A DNA stretch of 64,000 nt, taken from NCBI GenBank assembly GCA_963576735.1, contig OY755177.1, forward strand, positions 4,464,001-4,528,000, written 5' to 3'. Below, one piece after another: positions 1-11,400 of the stretch (positions are counted from its first letter, which is position 1; each line of letters starts with the position of its first letter). The DNA comes from Bedellia somnulentella (lineage: Eukaryota > Arthropoda > Insecta > Lepidoptera > Bedelliidae). Under the pieces are notes generated by a model, which worked only from the letters and a program-made list of their open reading frames with translations, was not told the origin of the DNA and ran no database searches. The position numbers were made by a program, and so were the translations under genes.

Positions 1-1150
1 GTCATGGGCAAAAAAAAACACGCCAGTTTATATGATGAAATAATGCTGATTACTATGATTTTGCAAATATACAACTTTAAAATCAGAAGTTAAAGTTCAT
101 GCTTTTGGTATTTTTATTTCTATAGAAAACTAACCATCCGATCTTTTAGATGTACTCTAGATTTATCGTACCCAATCGTCAAACACATCTTGTAGTAAAA
201 TAAACTGCAGCTGAAATAAAGGAATTCCCAATGCCCCGTCACGAGTGTAAAGTTGGCAGCACGTGCACTATTTCTCTGTGCCCCTGGTACTTTTGTTTAC
301 TATGTACCAAGTCCGGTATCTACTTGCAGAGTTCAATGCAGGTGGAAGTCCGTAGTTGTTTGGCCTTTAAGTTGCCAAGGAAGTTTGATTGTTTGATTCA
401 CCAGAGGTTAGGTATAAAAACGTTGCGTTGGAATTCTTGTGTAGGTTTTAAACGAAACTTTGCATAAGATTGGGTTATAGTAGCAAAAGGAATATTTTTT
501 GTTTAAATGTCTATTGGCAAATGAATTGAATGTGAAGGGATACCCTATAAATTTCTCAATATATATAGGCTTTATTTAGTTACCAACGTTCAAAACAAAT
601 ACAAAAGTCTCAAAAAATGACAAGTAGTGTCTTCCTTTTCTTTGCAGAAATATATCAATGACTTTGAATGAATGAATAAGACTTTCAAATTTCCAATAAT
701 TGCTTTAGTGTTTTTAGATTAATACATATAATTGCGCTGAATTTTTTTTATCCAGTTTACTTCCGTGGTTCATTGCGGTTGTCACGCTTTGTGCAATGAC
801 GCAATAAAAAATATATTTTTTTAAAAGTTAATATAACTGGACATTATGAGATTATAATGAAATCGTTTTTAAATTAAAAGGTCGTTCATGAATTACAATT
901 CAATGAGAAAAATATGTCAGCTCTTATCCGCGACTTCGTTTATATTAACATTAATTAAGTCTTGAGTTATTTCCCAGGTAAATACATACTTACCTAACAA
1001 AAAGTAGCTTGTCCTTCAATTGTTGATGTCTGCCCCACGTGACAAAATCAAAAGAAGACCTGTAGCATAAACATTATTAAGTATCAAACTTCAAACATTT
1101 AAATATTCAATATTGGCAAATAATAAGGAAAAAATATAAAAAATATAGCT
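1..1150. other. No gene recognised
   Basis: AT-rich sequence. The longest open frame (231-467, 78 codons) has no recognisable motif, and no repeat that I can name is present. Confidence 0.5.
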
Positions 1151-1360
1151 ATGTAGTGTTGGCTTAGAAAAACAATTTCTGCCAGTTAGAGACGGCTAAG
1201 GGTATTGAAGCTTTTTAAGATGTTTTTGGGCGAAGCTGTTGGAGGCCCATCACCCCTTTTTTTCCACTCGATTTCAAAAAATGGCCGAGGAATTTCTTAT
1301 AAGAAGCTCTGGCTACTCCTTTTAGGGATTTATAGCCGTGAGTATATAAATGAATGTATG
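1151..1360 (+). repeat. SINE-X copy, diverged
   Basis: The copy opens with the SINE-X head (TGTAGTGTTGGCTTAGAA) and ends in GCCGTGAGTATATAAATG. The middle keeps the conserved blocks TTTTTGGGCGA and CCCATCACC. Several substitutions and small losses mark it as an old copy. Confidence 0.7.
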
Positions 1361-2175
1361 TAATGAAGTGTTCAAAAATTATTTAATTATTGGTTCAACC
1401 TTAGACTAATACAAAACTCTTGACCAAGTGTCCGGAACACCCGTTTGGCACGCTTTCCAAGTCAATCTTGGCGTATAAGTTCATTTTAAAACACACACTA
1501 ATTTCACCAAATTCAATTGATAGCCAAATATGTGAAATTTATCCTGACAGCTCTGCATCACATACAGAAATGTTCCATTTACATATTGATAGTATATTAC
1601 TGGTCGTGAGTTTTCACTTAGCTTAAGGGTCCAATGACAACAATCCGATTAAATAATAAATGAGACTAATTGTTTTATTACTTCTTAAAAAAATACACAA
1701 AAAACTGATTTTTTATCACTCTATAGAAAAATATTCTCCAGATTCAAAAAAAGTAACATGGCAACCAAAGCAATAGTATTAAAGCTGAAAACATAGATTG
1801 TCTATTCTCTTCTCTCAAGTGAAAAAAGATTTTTGAAACTTTACAAAAAATATACGAATCGTTTTTATGTGTACAGATATGCAACTTCCAACAATGTTAT
1901 TCAAACATTAATTAAATCGGATAGTAAGTGCCGCTAATGCGAGTTTTCAAACTTAGTTCAACTATTTCGTTAAATGGTCATTCAACTAACAAACTTCAAC
2001 ACAGACTGTGCGGCTGGTTTGTATGTTCTACTATTGAGTTATGTCTTTATCATTTAGGTTTCTATGCTGGCATTTACACATACTGTAAAACTAAGTAGGA
2101 GTCACGAAGATATTTTGGTTCTTTGTGACCGGACGTGTGGGATCGGACTTTACTTCAATCATTTAAGTACTTGAT

Positions 2176-2232
2176 CTTTAATTTCTGGTTCCGAATATTT
2201 AATAAGTAAATATTCGGAACCAGAAATTAAAG
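2176..2232. repeat. Perfect 26-bp inverted repeat with 5-nt loop
   Basis: The left arm is 2176-2201 and the right arm 2207-2232. All 26 positions pair, around the loop ATAAG. The inner arm reads GGTTCCGAATATTTA. It lies outside every repeat family recognised here. It could be a hairpin footprint or the remains of a small foldback element. It is shorter than a usual microRNA precursor. Confidence 0.85.
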
Positions 2233-2321
2233 GAAAGAGTTAAAAGATTTTAAAATTAACTAATAACTATTCACAGTATGAAAACTAACACGTGAATTTT
2301 CCCTTCATATTTTTAGTCATA

Positions 2322-2569
2322 CCGTGAAGTGCCGGTTTAGAATGTCACTACCCCTTTCTATCTAACGGTCGTCAGAGGCAACTAAGGGTATTGGGCTTTT
2401 TAAGTGGTTTTTGGACGATGCAGTTGGAAACTCATCACCAGCGATACTTAGTTTCTACTATCTTGTCCACTATCAACTTTCAAATGTGAATGAAAGTTTC
2501 TAGCTCTAAAGCTCTGGCTCTGTTTGGCATTTATGGTCGTGAGTATATGTATGCATTTATGTATGTACA
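2322..2569 (+). repeat. SINE-X copy, older subfamily
   Basis: Starts CCGTGAAGTGCCGGTTTAGA and ends GTCGTGAGTATATGTATG. It uses variants shared with other old copies in this window, such as AACTTTCAAATGTG in place of the younger ACTTCCAAAAGTGG. At least two age classes of SINE-X are therefore present. Confidence 0.75.
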
Positions 2570-2974
2570 TTTTAGTTAAATACAAAATTTACTTTTACAC
2601 TACTCACAGTATGATAACAGCACAAATACTTTCATTTTATATATTTCAAGTTAAAATACAATACTATATTTGCATACCGGTAAAAGAAAATCTTTTGCAA
2701 GCCGCCATTTAATAGAGATTTTAGCACACAGCCTCTCGCGTTAACCGCCAACCGTTCACCGCACCACAATAGCACACTGAAAGATTAATAGTCCCGAGCA
2801 AGCTCCTAAGCTTGAAGACACAATTTTTCATCTTTATCAAAATGTTTGAGTTCTTTTACCTTTGTTTGAAGAATATCGTTTTGATATAATGACCAGGTAA
2901 ATGGCAGGGATATGTGCACATAAATAAATAATAGGCATTACGTTTACGTATATTACGATTCGATTAAATTTATT

Positions 2975-3222
2975 TACATACATACATATACTCACGGCTG
3001 CAAATCCCCAGTAGGCGTAGCCAGAGTTAAGAAATTAGAAATTCCTCAGCCACTTTCGGGAATGTGAGTGGGGAAAAGATGGTAAAAATAAAGGTTGTTG
3101 GGGATGTGTCTTCAACCGCATCGCCCAAAAATCCCTTAAAAGCCCCAATACCGTTAGTCGCCTCTTACGTACACCCATCGGTAGAAACGGGGTAGTGCTA
3201 TTCTAAGCCGTCACTACACGGC
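2975..3222 (-). mobile_element. SINE-X copy
   Basis: Full-length reverse-orientation copy. It runs from the (ATGT)n tail at 2975-2992, through GGCTGCAAATCCCCAGTAGG, to the head at 3205-3222. It has few differences from the majority sequence of the family. Confidence 0.85.
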
Positions 3223-4942
3223 GAATTGATTTATTCGTTATATTTGTCATATTAACTGAATATATTCTTTGATCTTTAAAATATGGGATAACATTGCTAC
3301 AAACTTGATTTCCTACCAAGTTTTAATTATGTTAAATATTTAAGTTACTATTTAGATATAATGGTACCGAGTTACGGATTCTGTTTTGCATTGAAAAAAT
3401 CACTTAAAACACAGATATTCAACATAAAATACTTACATTCAACTCATTTATTTTTGTAATTTAAGTTATCATACCATTTATTTATGTAAAATGAATCCGT
3501 TTACATGTGCCAGTTAAAGTTTCGACACATTGCCATGCCGCGGCGTTCCCGATGTACCGCGTTTAATTCAATTTGGACCTCGGCCAGATTTGGAATTCGT
3601 TGGCACCGTGTCTTCTAAATAATAGAATAGCCTAGCATTATATAAGGGAGGCGTTTAACATTTTTATAGTTTTAACTGCTTAATAGTTCGAAGTGTAGTC
3701 TCCAGTTTATTAAAGAGGCATTGGAGATTTACTTTCCTCGTACACTTGATTTCTTTGTGTTAAAAAGGTGAATGTTTTATACTTCAAAGAATAAACTGAA
3801 TAATATTTTAATGTATTTTTACTAGAGTTGTAAATATTTCTGTACCTTTAAAAATACTAAACGTATTAATACTGTAAGTATTTACTCAGTAAGGACTAAG
3901 AATCGGTTTTAATTTGTGAGAAATAATTTACATATTACATTTCCCAGGCAAAAAGCCTGTATTTATCTCACGTGATAACATATATTATTATTACCCCGCC
4001 TATATTAAAAGTTGTAATCCCAAAAATTAAACTATGAGATTAGCAATCAAATATAAACATACTAATAGACATTATCATTTAGATTTGATCCAAGAAACAT
4101 TCCGTTTCATATTGCTTCCACTTTATTAAAAGCCCACCTTCCTAGAATATATAAGTTCTCATTAACGTAAATTAAAGTCTAACTGACTGCGAAACCAACA
4201 ACAAAAACAGGAAAAACAAATCAAAAGTCAGAGAGAAACATTTACGTAAAACAATGTTTCATCAAACAATAAAACATAACGGCACAGTAAAACTAGTCAA
4301 ATAAAAACTGTGCGCGGCTGCAACATATATTTATTCATACATTATCGCGTACATAAAGTTATAATTTCAAACTAAAACATGAAAGCGTTTTTCCAATTTA
4401 TTGTCAGAAATTTTGCACTTGCAAATGTTGTTTTCATACGGTTTAGTTGAATGAAATGCTATTCAGCGAAAAACTGTGAAATATCCGAATGAGATGCTTT
4501 TACGTGTTGACTTATTCGTTAGTTTGTTTTATCTGTTTCGCTAGTTTTTGCTTATTTTCCAAATGGTTTGTTATGCAATTCCTGAACGTTTATTTATGGC
4601 TAAATATTTGGCATTTGCGGAATCAACAATTGAGTTATAGTAGTTAAGAGAAGCCTTAACTTTTGTACTTTTGAATTACCTGTATGTGCAGCTAAATACG
4701 TTAAGCTAACAGTCTGAGTACAGAGAACTAAAATTGTGGTTTTCGATGATATTTCAGTTATTTCAAACATTTTGTACGCAGCCACTAAAGATGTGTGAGC
4801 GATGCTGTTTAAGAACCAAAGCTGATCTTCATTTATTTTACAATTTCTTAAGCTGTATGAGCAATATCTACCTATTTATAATACCTTTTATAGGATATTA
4901 GCTTGAAAATATATTATATAAGTACGCAAGATACATTTATCA
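3223..4942. other. No gene recognised
   Basis: AT-rich, with a short GC-richer patch around 3535-3610 followed by TATATAAG at 3639-3646. This resembles a promoter only superficially, because no open frame or splice signal follows it convincingly. Confidence 0.45.
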
Positions 4943-5180
4943 TATAACATAACATATACTCACGGCTGTAAATCCCTAGAAGGGGTAGCGAGAGCTAAGG
5001 AATTAGAAATTCCTCAGCCACTTTTGGAAATTGAGTGGGGAAAAGATGGTAAAGTAAAGGTTGTTGGTGATGGGTCTCCAACCGCATCGCCCAAAATCCC
5101 TTAAAAGCCCCAATACCGTTAATCGCCTCTTACGTACGTCTCTACCCATCGTTAGAAACGGGGTAGTGTTATTCTAAGCC
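4943..5180 (-). mobile_element. SINE-X copy
   Basis: Reverse-orientation copy. It opens with the tail end (TATACTCACGGCTGTAAATC) and closes with the head (GCTTAGAATAACACTACCCC when read on the minus strand). It lies about 370 bp beyond the 3' end of the YLDD reverse transcriptase frame. Confidence 0.85.
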
Positions 5181-5554
5181 TAATATTTCTTTACTAAGAG
5201 GAGTTCAGTTGAGTGTTATAAATATTAAGTCCACTAAATAATTATATTATGACTGCCATAAATATATGTACAAGTACAACACTATTAGACTTAAAAACCC
5301 TTAATTTTTAACTATATTGCTTTATTTTTTTAAAGTGTCAAATTATTTTATTAAACTTAATCAAAACACTTGAAGTAAGTAAAATCTTTCAAATATTTAT
5401 TAATAAATCCAAAAAACTGGAGTGAATTGAATCAATATCATGTCATCTTAACCTACTTATAGAAATATAAATTATATAATAAAAAAGTCACTTAAATCTA
5501 AACTTAACTAATATAATATAATAAGCTAATTGCCTCGTCACTTAAAATTAAAAA

Positions 5555-7252
5555 CTAAAACCCAACGGTGCGCGACTCGAAAGCACCCATAATGCTCGCA
5601 GCATTCCCACGCTGGATGGCAATGGAAAGTCGCTGTGCCAAATAGAAACCCGCTCGCTTGTCGTGCCCCCGCTCCCTCAGTCTCCTACCCAACGCCGACA
5701 CAAACGCTATAGCTTCCGATCCCCAAGCACCAGAAGTTTCAAAGGCCAGTGGAATAAACAGATAGTTTCCTTTGAGCTGTTCATACTTCCGATGCTTGAG
5801 CCCCGCAGCGGATTCAGCAGCAGCCCCTGAACGCAAAACTGTCGACGGCAGATGCGACGCAGCAAAAGTGCAAACACAAGTTGCGTCCCATAGTAGGCAC
5901 CGACCGCGTTCCCAAGGCACCAGCGTAAGGCCGTCAGGACGTTTGCCGTCAGTTTGACTTAAACCAGGCGGCTCCAAGATACAGGGAATGTTAGCGGAAA
6001 CCAGGGCCCTCCGCACTATGTCATTCAAAGCATGATGACGAGGAAATCGACCAACACACCTTGAGCAACATAGCCCGTGGTATCCCCTTGTGTCCACTTC
6101 CACGCCACAAAAACATTGATGGCGCTCGCAAACATCACACCCTAACCTAAGAGCCACAGCAATTCGCAACGAATCGTTGTCTAGAAACGTACCTAACTGG
6201 GGAGATGGGAGGGCATGCAACCACACTCCAGACTCTGGCCTCGAAACAGCTCTAATTCGAGCTAAATCTGCCCCCATGTTAGAGCGAATAAGCCGCTCCT
6301 GCCTATTCTTACACAAAACGTCATCCCAACTCCGCTGCACGTTTGGCTGCTCAGGTATGTCTAAAGACTGGCTTACTGCTACCCATTCGGTTAATGCCTC
6401 CTCCACAAAAGACAAGCGGATCGCGTCACCATTCAACGAGAGAATCCGAGCAACTAAATCCACCACCCCATGCGAAGAAGCCAAAAAAGAGGGCAACCCA
6501 ACATCTGACATCCTACGAACACCAAGGCCACCGTACCGTACGGGCAAAGCTGCCTGACACCATTGTTCAGCACTAAGATGCACATTTAGAACATCTTCTA
6601 AAAGATTTTTTAAAGTTTCATCATATGTCTCTACTTCTGATCTAAACTTCCACACCGGAGCTGTACGTAAAAAATATACGGCCTTAGGCAGCGCCAAACA
6701 ATGACGGATCAGAGTCAACGCCGTGTGCGCAGATAAATCATGTAACCGCTCGCGTGCAAATATCAGGGAATCAGTTTTTTGTTGCACAGCTGCCGGCACT
6801 GCTTCTGGGAAAATTGGCGCACCCAGCAAATTAAAACTTGACTTATCAAGCAACATTATACCAGGCAGCAACTCCTGGAAACGTTGAAAATTGTGTAAGC
6901 GCCCCGAACATGGAAATATTTCACATTTTTGAGTATTAACAGTCAAGCCTATCTCCTTTAAACCATCAATTAGGAGTCGCAAGTTATCAAAAACCATATC
7001 TGGTGGCCCACCAATCGTCCCATCATCCAAATACCACACGTTTAGTTTGGTATCAACACGTGAAACAATATTTTGAATGGCCAAACTAAATACCAATGGG
7101 CCCAAAGGATCGCCCTGCTGTGCACCGCTCTGGGACAGAACAGCTGATTGATCGTAAAATAATTTACTAGGAGCATAGTAACACTGATGTAGGAACGGAA
7201 ATAATATTGGCACATGCTCAAAAATGATAACAACCATCATCACTACTTTCAT
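5555..7252 (-). pseudogene. 5'-truncated retroelement reverse transcriptase with YLDD motif and zinc-finger/endonuclease-like C-terminus
   Basis: An open frame of 565 codons with no internal stop. Residues 1-10 look like flanking sequence. Reverse-transcriptase homology starts near residue 13 and includes motif B (QQGDPLGPLVFSLA, about 46-59) and the catalytic motif C (YLDDGTIGG, about 74-82), followed by a thumb-like region. Motifs 1 to A are missing, so the element is 5'-truncated and cannot be active. Near residues 369-392 is a Cys/His cluster (CDVC, CFCG, YHGLCC, CSRC). It is followed by KRPDG and LLWDATC, a spacing like the PD-(D/E)xK endonuclease of site-specific LINEs. The C-terminus ends in QRLSIAIQRGNAASIMG, a block I recognise from a widespread but poorly named animal retroelement family. 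The usual LINE motif is FADD or YADD, so the clade is uncertain. Confidence 0.8.
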
Positions 7253-7739
7253 ATAATACAGGCTTGCATAGGCTTCCCACTGTTCGTCTCACTGAACAGT
7301 CTTTCGGTCCCTTTATCCATCGGCTTCCCGAGACCTTCACCGTGAAGGTGAAAGTATAAGGTTCATATCGGTGAAGGACGAAATAAAAAAAAACATTCCA
7401 CTCAATTATTCCCATACCTAAAAAACTCTGTACTAGTTAAGCTCTTCCGAGTTGTTTACTACCGACTTACATTAAACCGTTTGCTGTAAGCAGTGTAAAA
7501 TTCGGGTTAGGAAACAAATGTTTCAACATCTCGATACAAATGGAAGTGCTAAATCTTGCCGCGTAAATCAGCGCTGCAGCTCCAGCTAGTTGGGGAATAA
7601 ATCCACTCACACTGACCACTTAGTATTGTTACTCGTACGTCACTCAATATTTTAGGATACATAATTTATTCATTTTATAATATATAATGAAAATGAATTT
7701 AACTGATTAAGCTACATATTATTATTTCAGATAAAAGAG

Positions 7740-7872
7740 TGTGTGTAAAAATATTGATCAATATAGACGAAGCTAGAGAGGTTTGCTAGGATCGTACAAA
7801 GTGGCGACCGATAGTCTCTTCCTACACCAATGGGAACTAAATACGTCAGTATATGTATATATGTATGACTTA
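7740..7872 (+). pseudogene. RTE-a 3' end fragment
   Basis: In one frame this reads EAREVC, a stop, then DRTKWRPIVSSYTNGN and a terminal stop. This is the C-terminus of the RTE-a reverse transcriptase also seen at 49835 and 52683. It is followed by the 3' tail with GTATATGTATATATGTATG. The internal stop and short length show a dead 5'-truncated copy. Confidence 0.7.
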
Positions 7873-7907
7873 TTTTTTTCGTGTTAGCAAATTTCTTTCA
7901 TGTTGTA

Positions 7908-8068
7908 TGATATACTCGCAGTTTACTGTACCAAAAAGGGGAATCCAGAACAAAAGGATTATACATTTTTCTGCATAGTTGAATGTTAAAATAGTAGTAA
8001 TGGGTCTTTAACCTCACTTTCTAACAATCACTTAAAAATACCTGAACCCTTAGTCGCTATTTTTGGCT
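7908..8068 (-). repeat. SINE-X copy, strongly degraded
   Basis: Only scattered blocks survive: TATACTCGCAG, ATGGGTCTTTAACC, AATCACTTAAAAATACC and CCTTAGTCGC, in the order expected for reverse-orientation SINE-X. Confidence 0.5.
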
Positions 8069-8489
8069 AAATGCATAATAAACAACTACTTTTTACCAAG
8101 ATTTGAAACTGGAGTGAATTGAATAAAAACAGAACACATAAATACATTTATTAATTTCACGAATTTATTTGTTAAACCTGCATAAGAAAGATCGAAATAT
8201 TGGTTTTTAGGGCAATGTAGTTGATGATATTATTGGCAAACGGACTTAAAGCTGTTGTCCTCGTGGTATGAAATGGTTTCTCAAATTGGGTGGTTATCAG
8301 ATAAAAATATTGAATCCGAGACGAAACATCGAACGCCACTAAAGAAAATCATGCCACGTTTATACAAATTTAACCAACCTTTTTTAAATCGATTACACGA
8401 TAATTCATAAACTATTTTACATCTTAATCATTTGTACTATCCAACATATCAGTCAATTCATATATTTTGGATGAACACAATCACATCCT

Positions 8490-8640
8490 AATAAATAAAG
8501 AATAAATAAAGGAAAGAAAAATTTCGACACAGACGGGAATCGAACCCGCGACCGACCCGTCGCTCTGCCAATTGAGCTACCGTATCAATGGCTGCCAGCG
8601 CGATTATTAGTAATAATCCCCACATGAGGTTTTCATAGAT
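8490..8640 (-). mobile_element. SINE-T copy with inverted tRNA-like body
   Basis: The tRNA-like part lies on the minus strand: GGTAGCTCAATTGGCAGAGC resembles a D-arm/A box and GGGTTCGATTCCCG a T-arm/B box. It is joined at about 8605 to the family's 3' tail in the opposite sense (ATAATCCCCACATGAGG). The copy is therefore a head-inverted chimera. It is a retroposon and not a working tRNA gene, because no normal anticodon arm can be drawn. Confidence 0.75.
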
Positions 8641-8820
8641 AAAAATATTTAATCACTTAGTTTTAAAACTTTTGTAAAAGAAATAAATGTTACCAGTTGC
8701 TTTACTTTGAGCCATTTAAGCAGAGACATTTAGTAACCATAAAACAAAGTTTTACTAGTAAATACCTTTGTGAATACTTTAACTTTGTTGCAGAGTTTAC
8801 CTCAGATAAAATATATTGGG

Positions 8821-9045
8821 ATACATATCGCGGCTATAAATCCCTAGAAGGGGTAGCCAGAGCTAAGGAAATATAAATTCCTCGGCCACTTTTGGAAAGA
8901 TGAGTAGGGAAAAGATAGTAAAATGAAGGGAGTTGGTGATGGGTCTCCAACCGCATCACCCAAAAATCACTTTAAAGCTCCAATACCGATAGTCGCATCT
9001 TACGTACACCTACCAGAAAAAATGGGGTAGTGCTATTCTAAGCCG
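8821..9045 (-). mobile_element. SINE-X copy
   Basis: Reverse-orientation copy from ATACATATCGCGGCTATAAA to the head (TATCGGCTTAGAATAGCAC on the minus strand). The ATGT tail is short and one CG has replaced CAC at the tail junction. Confidence 0.8.
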
Positions 9046-9590
9046 ATATTGCTATTCTATTGGGATATTAAAAGATATATCTTAGATAATTAAACTCACG
9101 CAGCTAATACCCATTAGGATAGCCAGTGCTTGGAAATTAATATGGTTCTCTTCGAAGCGTTTGAGACGAAATGTGTTAAGTGAAATAAAAGGTTTTCAAT
9201 GATGGGCGTTTCTATAAAAACACAAAATGCAAAAATCTTTACTGCTGATGTGGTTTTTCCGATCCTATACTACAATTCAAGAATATATAATTTTCGTAGC
9301 TTATTTTACAATTATGCGCGAATTTAAACATAAATTATTAAATTAGCAAAGATACAAAGTATTTTAGCTACATTTTAAAATATTCTGTACTAAGACATCA
9401 AAAAGCTATGGAGTCGTTGTAAGCTGCCAAGTGCCCGTTCCTCAGCGCACGATGTCATGAATTGTAGCAATGTGTTACTTTTGAATTATTTCGCATCTGC
9501 TTCTTGAATAGTTTACATACATTGATATAAAATCACAACAATGTTTTTATTATACGTTTACAGTTACTATCACAGTAGTAGTGTGGTGTA

Positions 9591-9690
9591 CATACATACA
9601 TATACTCACGGCCATAAATCCCAAAAAGAGGTAGCCAGAGCTTTACAGCTAGACACTCCTCAGCCACATTTGGAAGTTGATAGGGGTGTG
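9591..9690 (-). repeat. SINE-X 3' half
   Basis: Tail (CATACATACATACATATACTCACGG) plus about 70 bp of body, ending abruptly in GATAGGGGTGTGATG. The head half is missing. A complete copy follows in the opposite orientation 30 bp away. Confidence 0.75.
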
Positions 9691-9719
9691 ATGATATGTG
9701 TGTGTGTGTGGTGTGAGCT

Positions 9720-9968
9720 GTGTAGTGTCGGCTTAGAATAGCACTACCCTATTTCTTCCGGTGGGTGTACGTAAGAGGCGACTAACGGTATTCGGGCTTT
9801 TAAGGGATTTTTGGGCGATGCGGTTGGAGACATATCACCAACAACCTTTATTTTTACTATCTTTTCCCCACTCACATTTCCAAAAGCGGCCGAGGAATTT
9901 CTAATTCCTTAGCTCTGGCTACCCCTTCTAGGGATTGACAGCCGTGAGTATATGTATGTATTTATGTA
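9720..9968 (+). mobile_element. SINE-X copy, full length
   Basis: Head GTAGTGTCGGCTTAGAATAG to tail GCCGTGAGTATATGTATG. It is close to the family majority. Together with 9591-9690 and 9969-10206 it forms a cluster of abutting insertions. Confidence 0.9.
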
Positions 9969-10206
9969 TAGGGGACATAATCATAGAAACAAAGTCTCGT
10001 TGGTGATGGGACCCAACCGTATCGCCCAAAACCCTATACCCTTAGTCGCCTCCTCCTTGGGGCTTTTGTAAGTGGTTGGAGACGCAACACCAAACGAAAC
10101 TTTATTTCTACATCGTGTCCCCTATCAACTTCCTAATGTAGCTGAGGAGCTTCTAGCTCTAAAACTCTGGCTACCCCTTTTTGGGATTTATGGCGGTGAG
10201 TATATG
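9969..10206. repeat. Two joined SINE-X fragments in opposite orientation
   Basis: Bases 9969-10055 carry minus-strand body blocks (GTTGGTGATGGG, CCGTATCGCCCAAAA, CTTAGTCGCCTC). Bases 10058-10206 carry plus-strand blocks of the older subfamily (GCTTTTGTAAGTGGTTGGAG up to GGCGGTGAGTATATGG). The join looks like an inverted fusion of two old copies. Confidence 0.6.
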
Positions 10207-10312
10207 GTGGGCTCAGAAATCAGGAATTAAATGAATTGAATGCTTAGAACACTAATGTTGAACAAAGATCCCAAAGATCCATAAGAGAAGTAAAGATTTA
10301 ATTTAAAGAACA

Positions 10313-10539
10313 TATACATACATATACTATAAGGGGTAGCCAGAGCTAACGAATTAGAGTTCCTCAGCCACTTTTGGAAGTTGCGTTGGGGAAAAGATGG
10401 TAAAATAAAGGTTGTTGGTGATGGGTCTCCAACCGCATCGCCCAAAAATCCCTTAAAACTCCAATACCGTTAGTCGCCTCTTACGTACACCCACCGGAAG
10501 AAATGGGATAGTGATATTCTAAGCCGACACTACACAGCA
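10313..10539 (-). mobile_element. SINE-X copy with tail-proximal deletion
   Basis: Reverse copy in which CTCACGGCTATAAATCCCTAG, normally next to the tail, is lost. The tail CATATACATACATATACTA runs straight into TAAGGGGTAGCCAGAGC. The head end is complete. Confidence 0.8.
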
Positions 10540-10932
10540 ACTTACAAAGAAATATACAAATATTTTCTATCAATTTTGGATCTATACGAGTTAAATCAAC
10601 AATATCGTTTTATTCATTTCGCGGACGGTGTACTGCTAAACCAAGGTATCGAGTTTTCCTTTTACAGATGTTGAGGAAAATTAAAAAGGGTCGTATATAG
10701 CTTGAAAATAAAAAACAGTGTTTACAATGTTTCAAAAGCTCTCGGCGATATCGAATGATTTTTATTCAGCAACTTGCAATCAAAGAGAATCACTAAGCTC
10801 TACTGAACATTTTTTAGGGTTCTGTTACTTATATTTTTACTTTCTTCATATTTCAATTTCTTATAAAAGGCTATAAATATTTCTTATAAAAGATTGTATG
10901 CCAAAAGGTAATATTATCGTGAAATAGTCAAA

Positions 10933-11139
10933 TATACATGCATTTTCTCGGATAAAGATCTCTAGAGGGGTTAGCGAGAGCTTCAGAATACGAAATTTCT
11001 CAGCCGCTTGTGGAAATTAAATGGGGAAAAGATTGTCAAATAAAGGTTGTTGGTGATCACCAACTACAATTCCCAAAAATCACTTAAAACCATGGTAAGA
11101 AATAGAGCAGTGCTATTGTCGAAGACGCCACTACACACC
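10933..11139 (-). repeat. SINE-X copy, degraded
   Basis: Blocks AGAGGGGTTAGCGAGAGC, GGTTGTTGGTGAT and AGTGCTATTGTCGAAGACGCC are in the right order for reverse orientation. It has many substitutions and a short internal deletion. Confidence 0.65.
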
Positions 11140-11324
11140 TAATAGTCAAACTAAATAGAAATATCTTATTATTCGAAATCGACATTCCTTAAAATAATTT
11201 AATCATAAACATGCATATGAAAACTTGACTTTTTCATAAAGATAACTGTCATTATGTTTGGTAGAATCATAAGTTCTCCATGCAAACAAGATGCCAATAT
11301 AAGGCAAATCAAAGATAGAAATAA

Positions 11325-11400
11325 AGAAAAAAACTTTATTCAGTGCACAGAGGCACACACAAAAAGTTTAAATATCATTAACAATTTAATGTCAAACAAT
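11325..11400 (-). repeat. LINE 3' end (probable)
   Basis: On the minus strand this reads GTGCACTGAATAAAGTTTTT after a GT-rich stretch. This resembles the AATAAAGT-ending 3' untranslated regions of insect LINEs, also seen at 19494 and 39430. No coding remnant is attached. Confidence 0.4.

Noticed and set aside
231..467. 78-codon open frame as a small gene
   Set aside because: No domain, signal peptide or neighbouring exon. The length is expected by chance, as for most of the short frames in the window.
3535..3660. GC-richer patch and TATATAAG as a promoter
   Set aside because: There is no following open frame, splice site or conserved start. TATA-like words are frequent in this AT-rich sequence.
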